Source: UBA10438 sp964432155
Lineage (GTDB): Bacteria; Bacteroidota; Ignavibacteria; Kapaibacteriales; Kapaibacteriaceae
Length of the DNA stretch: 10,229 nt
Assembly: GCA_964432155.1 (NCBI GenBank)
Contig: CAYSMF010000031.1
Location: forward strand, 1-10,229
Direction: 5' to 3'
Each line of letters opens with the position of its first letter. The stretch's first letter is position 1. Shown in pieces: positions 6,627 through 10,229 of the stretch. A program made the position numbers and the translations under genes. Under the pieces are notes generated by a model, which was not told the origin of the DNA, ran no database searches, and saw only the letters and a list, made by a program, of their open reading frames with translations.

Positions 6627-7526
6627 ATGAAGCCTACATCGACCTACTTATCGCCTGAGACTGTTGCAAAGCTCGGGAGCATGGAGCTCCGAGCGCGCTT
6701 GGTCGTCGAGGGCTTTATCACGGGTCTACATCGATCACCGTTTCACGGCTTCAGTGCCGAATTCTCCGAGCATCGTCAGTACCGCCATGGCGACGAGCTC
6801 AAGCACATCGACTGGAAGATCTACGGTCGGTCGGATCGCTACTACGTCAAGCAGTATGAAGACGAGACGAATCTCCGCGCAACGGTATGCGTGGATATGA
6901 GTGCGTCGATGAACTATGCGTCCGAAGGCAACATCACCAAGTTTCAGTACGCAACGTTCCTAGCGGCCGCGCTCTCGTACCTTGTGCTGCAGCAGCGCGA
7001 TGCAGCTGGTCTCGCACTGTACAACACCGACATTCAGACATTTCTTCCGCCACGCTCGAAGCAATCGTATGTGCGTGAGCTCATCCGTGCACTTGAGCAG
7101 GCAACACCATCGCAGGGCACGGGTACGTCGGTAGCACTTCATCATGTTGCCGAACGCCTTGGTCGACGCGGCCTCGTGATTGTCATCAGCGACTGTTTCG
7201 ACGAGCCGGAGAGCATCCTGCATGCGCTTCGACACTTTCGTCATAACCAGCACGAAGTGCTCTTGTTGCATGTGCTCGATCCTCGGGAGATCGACTTCAA
7301 CGTGGGCTCGGCTGCTGTCTTTCGCGACATGGAATCGGGTCAGGAACTCACCACACATCCGCAGCAACTCCAGCGTAGTTATCGAGCAGCCGTCGAAGCC
7401 TTCTGTAACCGCATCAAGCATGGATGTCATGCACAAAATGTCGACTACGTGCGCATGACAACTGATCAGCCCTTTGATGCTGCACTGCGCGAGTACCTTG
7501 TCAAACGCCAATCGATTCGAGGCTAA
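6627..7526 (+). CDS. DUF58 domain protein (vWA-like)
   Basis: This 299-residue protein matches the DUF58 family. The signature F-x-x-x-R-x-Y-x-x-G-D-x-x-x-x-I-D-W is at about 46-63. It is followed by Y-V-K-Q-Y-E-D-E and a vWA-like MIDAS beginning C-V-D-M-S-A-S-M (D90, S92, S94). A later strand reads L-V-I-V-I-S-D-C-F-D. No signal peptide or membrane helix is visible, so it is probably cytoplasmic, like the short DUF58 forms. In many bacteria such proteins are encoded beside MoxR-type AAA+ ATPases and membrane vWA (Bat) proteins and are thought to act in chaperone-like assemblies. None of those partners is in this window. The ATG at 6627 is the only start that retains the conserved N-terminal helix. 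It is preceded by a hairpin and a poor ribosome binding site. dapA starts 8 bp downstream, so the two are probably co-transcribed. Confidence 0.9.
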   Translation: MKPTSTYLSPETVAKLGSMELRARLVVEGFITGLHRSPFHGFSAEFSEHRQYRHGDELKHIDWKIYGRSDRYYVKQYEDETNLRATVCVDMSASMNYASEGNITKFQYATFLAAALSYLVLQQRDAAGLALYNTDIQTFLPPRSKQSYVRELIRALEQATPSQGTGTSVALHHVAERLGRRGLVIVISDCFDEPESILHALRHFRHNQHEVLLLHVLDPREIDFNVGSAAVFRDMESGQELTTHPQQLQRSYRAAVEAFCNRIKHGCHAQNVDYVRMTTDQPFDAALREYLVKRQSIRG

Positions 7527-7534
7527 GAATACCC

Positions 7535-8431
7535 ATGCAGATTACTGGACTTCACACAGCGGTCGTTACACCATTCCATCCGAATGGGGAAGTCGACCTT
7601 GATACGATGCGTCGCATCCTCGATCTCCAGATTGCTGGTGGTGTTGATGGCGTTGTCGTCACAGGTTCAACGGGCGAAGCAGCAACGCTAACGCTTGCCG
7701 AACGTGAGTTGCTCTGGCGCACAGCAGTTGAGCATTGCGACGGTCGCATCGTGATCACTGCTGGTGTTGGTACCAACGATACACGCTCGACAATTGAGAA
7801 TGCCGTCGCTGCGCAGAAGGCCGGAGTACATGCGCTGCTCATCGTATCGCCCTACTATAACAAGCCCACTCAGGCTGGACTCATCGCACACTATCGTGCG
7901 GTGCATGATGCCGTTACGGTGCCGCAGATCCTCTACAATGTGCCTGGCCGAACAGCACAGAATCTGTCTGCACAAACACAGCTCGCAATTGCCGATGCAT
8001 GTCCGAACATCATTGCAACCAAGGAAGCGAGTGCGAACCTCGAGCAGATGAGCGAGATCATCGCGCATGCTCCTGACCACTTCTCACTGCTGGCTGGCGA
8101 TGATGTACTGGCACTGCCGATCATTGCTGCAGGTGGACGTGGTGTGATTGCCGTGATCTCGAACTACCTGCCACGCACCTACGGCGCACTGATTCGTGCT
8201 GCGATGCAGAACGACATCGCAACGGCTCGCGAACTGCAGGATGCGTTGCTGCCGTACTTCGCCGCGAACTTCATCGAGACAAACCCGTTGCCAGTGAAGT
8301 ATATCATGCACAAGCTCGGCTACGGAGCCAACGTGCTGCGTCTGCCACTGGTGCCGGTGACGCCAGCATCTGCTGCTGCACTTGATGATCTGATCGCAAC
8401 ACTTGACGATGCACGATTGGTAGGGCAATGA
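7535..8431 (+). CDS. dapA: 4-hydroxy-tetrahydrodipicolinate synthase
   Basis: This 298-residue class I aldolase-type TIM barrel condenses pyruvate with aspartate semialdehyde, the first committed step to diaminopimelate and lysine (EC 4.3.3.7), in the cytoplasm. The active-site residues are visible: the G-S-T-G-E loop (44-48, T46), Y108 in S-P-Y-Y-N-K-P, Y134 in Y-N-V-P-G-R-T, R139, and the Schiff-base lysine K163 in A-T-K-E-A-S. A G-D-D motif follows at 188-190. Length is normal for the family. The TGE loop reads S-T rather than the common T-T, so the position equivalent to E. coli T44 is Ser, a conservative change. The ATG at 7535 lies 8 bp after the DUF58 stop with only a distant GAGG (7519-7522) as a ribosome binding site. 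Its stop overlaps the folP start by ATGA, indicating coupled expression with folP. Identification as dapA over other DHDPS-family aldolases rests on the full residue set. Confidence 0.95.
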   Translation: MQITGLHTAVVTPFHPNGEVDLDTMRRILDLQIAGGVDGVVVTGSTGEAATLTLAERELLWRTAVEHCDGRIVITAGVGTNDTRSTIENAVAAQKAGVHALLIVSPYYNKPTQAGLIAHYRAVHDAVTVPQILYNVPGRTAQNLSAQTQLAIADACPNIIATKEASANLEQMSEIIAHAPDHFSLLAGDDVLALPIIAAGGRGVIAVISNYLPRTYGALIRAAMQNDIATARELQDALLPYFAANFIETNPLPVKYIMHKLGYGANVLRLPLVPVTPASAAALDDLIATLDDARLVGQ

Positions 8432-9222
8432 AGCAACCTCTCCTGATGGGCGTGCTGAACGTAACGCCAGATTCATTCTCCGATGGTGGACGTTTCGATG
8501 TGCGTGAAGCAGCACTTGAGCACGCGCTCGAGCTTCGACGTCAAGGGGCCGACTGGATTGATATCGGTGGTGAGAGCACCCGCCCTGGTGCCACGCCAGT
8601 GCCAGCCGACCTTGAGTGTGCACGTGTGCTACCTGTGATTCACGACATCCTCGATGCCGATCCGGAAGCGAAGATCTCTGTCGATACATCAAAGGCCATT
8701 GTTGCTGAGCAAGCACTGCAAGCAGGTGCGCACATGATAAACGACGTCACGGCAGGACGTCATGATCCGCGGATGTTCGACGTTGTAGCTTCGCACGGTG
8801 CACCAATGGTGCTCATGCACATGCAGGGCGAACCACGAACCATGCAACAGAACCCACAGTATGCGGACGTTGTCGGAGAAGTGGTGCATCACCTTACCGA
8901 GCGTGTCGCAGCCGCTCGTGCTGCAGGAATTACCAACGTACTTGTAGATCCCGGCATTGGTTTTGGCAAGACGCTCGAACACAATCTTGCACTCCTTCGC
9001 AATCTCGCTGCGTTCACAAGCCTTGCTGATGGCGTGGTACTCGGGATTTCACGCAAGCGCTTTCTTGGTGAGATTACCGGTGTGCAGACACCTGACGAAC
9101 GCGATATCGCTACGGCATTTGTGCACGCATTGCTATGGCATACACCGGTGACTATGGTACGCGTACATAACATCGCACTTCACGCACAGCTGCGCCGCCT
9201 CGGAACCTCAATCGTGTCATGA
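8428..9222 (+). CDS. folP: Dihydropteroate synthase
   Basis: This 264-residue TIM-barrel enzyme joins p-aminobenzoate to dihydropterin pyrophosphate in folate synthesis (EC 2.5.1.15) and is the usual sulfonamide target. Both family signatures are intact: N-V-T-P-D-S-F-S-D-G-G (11-21) and D-I-G-G-E-S-T-R-P-G-A (45-55). Further conserved segments are I-S-V-D-T (83-87), I-N-D-V-T (104-108), L-M-H-M-Q-G (129-134), D-P-G-I-G-F-G-K (174-181), S-R-K (208-210) and the C-terminal R-V-H-N (245-248). Length is slightly short of typical bacterial enzymes but nothing essential is missing. It overlaps dapA by 4 bp and so is the last gene of the dense plus-strand cluster. It is followed by an 88-bp gap with a hairpin. 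I see no insertion near the sulfonamide-binding loops that would suggest a resistance allele. Confidence 0.96.
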   Translation: MKQPLLMGVLNVTPDSFSDGGRFDVREAALEHALELRRQGADWIDIGGESTRPGATPVPADLECARVLPVIHDILDADPEAKISVDTSKAIVAEQALQAGAHMINDVTAGRHDPRMFDVVASHGAPMVLMHMQGEPRTMQQNPQYADVVGEVVHHLTERVAAARAAGITNVLVDPGIGFGKTLEHNLALLRNLAAFTSLADGVVLGISRKRFLGEITGVQTPDERDIATAFVHALLWHTPVTMVRVHNIALHAQLRRLGTSIVS

Positions 9223-9243
9223 AACTGTCGTAAGTTGTAAAAA

Positions 9244-9270
9244 AGTAGTAGCAAGCATGACGCTACTGCT
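9244..9270. terminator. Hairpin after folP, possible terminator
   Basis: AGTAGTAGC and GCTACTGCT form a 9-bp stem with one G-T wobble and a 9-base loop. Six A (9239-9244) abut the left arm, so on the minus strand the hairpin is followed by a T-run like a strong intrinsic terminator. On the plus strand the downstream sequence is only loosely T-rich (GGTTTCTTGGTTTCT). It may end folP transcription inefficiently or block antisense transcripts. There is no minus-strand gene nearby that needs it. Confidence 0.35.
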
Positions 9271-9310
9271 CGACGGTTTCTTGGTTTCTCGAGAGGGGAT
9301 ACACATCGGA

Positions 9311-10229
9311 ATGAAGGCAATTGCTGCGCTCGTGTTTTGCGTGTGCCTCGTGAGCACACGAATGGATGCATCCGGAATAGATTCGATACCACCGCTGAAG
9401 AAGCTGACAATTCTTGAGTCGAGCAACCACCTCTTGGGTGAGCGATTCAAGACCCTGATGCTGCCGCCTGATATCAATGCGCAGTACTTCAAAATGTTGC
9501 GCGACATTGTGCGCAAGGATGTTGATGTAGCTGGCTTGCCTGAGTTCGAGGCAATGAAAGCACTCACACGCTGGGCAAGTGTTCAGTGGCAACACGATGG
9601 AAGATATGTGCCGCCAATGTCGGTCTCTGCAATCGACATGCTCGCAAACGTCAAGCGTGGTATGCGCTACAATTGCGAGGGATATGCGCGCGTGCTCTTC
9701 GATGCACTGAGCGCACATGGTTATGTGGCGCGCATGGTCTTTCTGCGAAAGAAGGGTTCCGAGTACGCGGGGATTGGAGCTGCTCACGTCGCCGTGTCTG
9801 CGTGGTCGAATGAACATCATAAGTGGATCTACCTCGATCCGCAATTCGGCGGATATCTGATGAAGAACGGTATCCCTCAGTCCTTCATGGAAATGGCTCA
9901 CGGAATTGTTCGACGTGATACGTGTGACTTCGTTGTGATGTCCGGAAGTAACGAGCAGTTCCGCAGCTTTGTGCCGACGTTTGACGGCTTCATTAGCTCG
10001 ATGTTAAAGATCGGAGACTCGTTCCGATTCGTATCAATGCCGATGGACTCAACGGCGACGCAGTATCTCTCGTTTCAGGGTATGCCAGCCGATGGAACGG
10101 TGTTCACGAACAATCCGAACCACCTCTACATGCCGGTCAACGAAGTATCGATGACCTTCTATTCGAAGAGCAAAGTGAACTTCGATTCGATCATGGTGAA
10201 GTACAACATCGTCGATCCGAACGACTACA
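9311..10229 (+). CDS. Secreted transglutaminase-like protein, 3' end outside the window
   Basis: The reading frame is open from 9311 to the window end (306 codons visible), so the gene is partial. A short signal peptide is likely (MKAIAALVFCVCLVSTRMDA, about 1-20), placing the product in the periplasm or outside; no lipobox is seen. Residues about 80-180 carry a transglutaminase-like cysteine-peptidase core. It has W-A-S-V-Q-W, then C122 in R-Y-N-C-E-G-Y-A-R, H159 in A-A-H-V-A-V and D176 in Y-L-D-P-Q-F-G, which give the Cys-His-Asp triad of this superfamily. The following 120 residues are not recognised and may start a beta-rich accessory domain. The substrate is unknown; bacterial relatives include proteases and peptide-modifying enzymes. 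The start at 9311 follows GAGAGGGG by 12 bases and begins the signal peptide. An in-frame ATG at 9257 would add 18 residues and lies in a hairpin loop. Confidence 0.8.
   Translation, partial: MKAIAALVFCVCLVSTRMDASGIDSIPPLKKLTILESSNHLLGERFKTLMLPPDINAQYFKMLRDIVRKDVDVAGLPEFEAMKALTRWASVQWQHDGRYVPPMSVSAIDMLANVKRGMRYNCEGYARVLFDALSAHGYVARMVFLRKKGSEYAGIGAAHVAVSAWSNEHHKWIYLDPQFGGYLMKNGIPQSFMEMAHGIVRRDTCDFVVMSGSNEQFRSFVPTFDGFISSMLKIGDSFRFVSMPMDSTATQYLSFQGMPADGTVFTNNPNHLYMPVNEVSMTFYSKSKVNFDSIMVKYNIVDPNDY

Noticed and set aside
8084..8716. 210-residue minus-strand open frame
   Set aside because: It is antisense to the dapA/folP junction, both of which have full sets of active-site residues.
9257..9310. 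Upstream ATG start for the transglutaminase-like gene
   Set aside because: It would put 18 polar residues before a clear signal peptide, lies in a hairpin loop, and lacks a good ribosome binding site, whereas 9311 has GAGAGGGG upstream.
9263..9901. 212-residue minus-strand open frame
   Set aside because: It is antisense to the transglutaminase-like gene including its catalytic Cys and His codons; His/Cys-rich shadow composition.

Overview
The window looks like an ordinary chromosomal segment of a moderately GC-rich Gram-negative bacterium. The best taxonomic clue is the large minus-strand gene. It encodes an outer-membrane beta-barrel protein with an N-terminal carboxypeptidase-regulatory-like domain and a TonB-plug-like region, an architecture typical of the Bacteroidota/Chlorobi (FCB) group. 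I infer an FCB-group lineage, perhaps of the Kapabacteria/Ignavibacteria kind. No rRNA, tRNA or other phylogenetic marker is present to confirm this. I see no mobile element, CRISPR array, integron, phage gene or tRNA.

Left part (1-3393). A small two-helix membrane protein (+) converges on and overlaps a DUF3817 membrane protein (-). DUF3817 lies 39 bp downstream of the big outer-membrane receptor-like gene on the same strand, with a perfect 7-bp-stem hairpin in the gap.

Centre (3394-5853). A 73-bp divergent intergenic region separates the receptor from a MarR-family regulator. The stop of the regulator overlaps the start of a glutamine-dependent NAD+ synthetase (nadE, Mycobacterium-type) by 4 bp (ATGA), so the two are probably co-transcribed and translationally coupled. 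An inverted repeat overlaps the regulator's start codon and is a candidate operator.

Right part (5936-9222). A NarL/FixJ-type response regulator without a partner kinase in the window is followed by a DUF58 protein, dapA (lysine/diaminopimelate synthesis) and folP (folate synthesis), all on the plus strand with gaps of 25, 8 and -4 bp. This is a compact and probably co-transcribed cluster of regulatory and housekeeping genes. Beyond an 88-bp gap with a hairpin, a secreted transglutaminase-like protein begins at 9311 and runs off the window end.

Genes cover nearly all of the window and no gene-free stretch exceeds 100 bp. Most observations worth following up are small: inverted repeats in almost every short gap, and the MarR-nadE coupling. 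I did not find convincing evidence of an undescribed multi-gene system.
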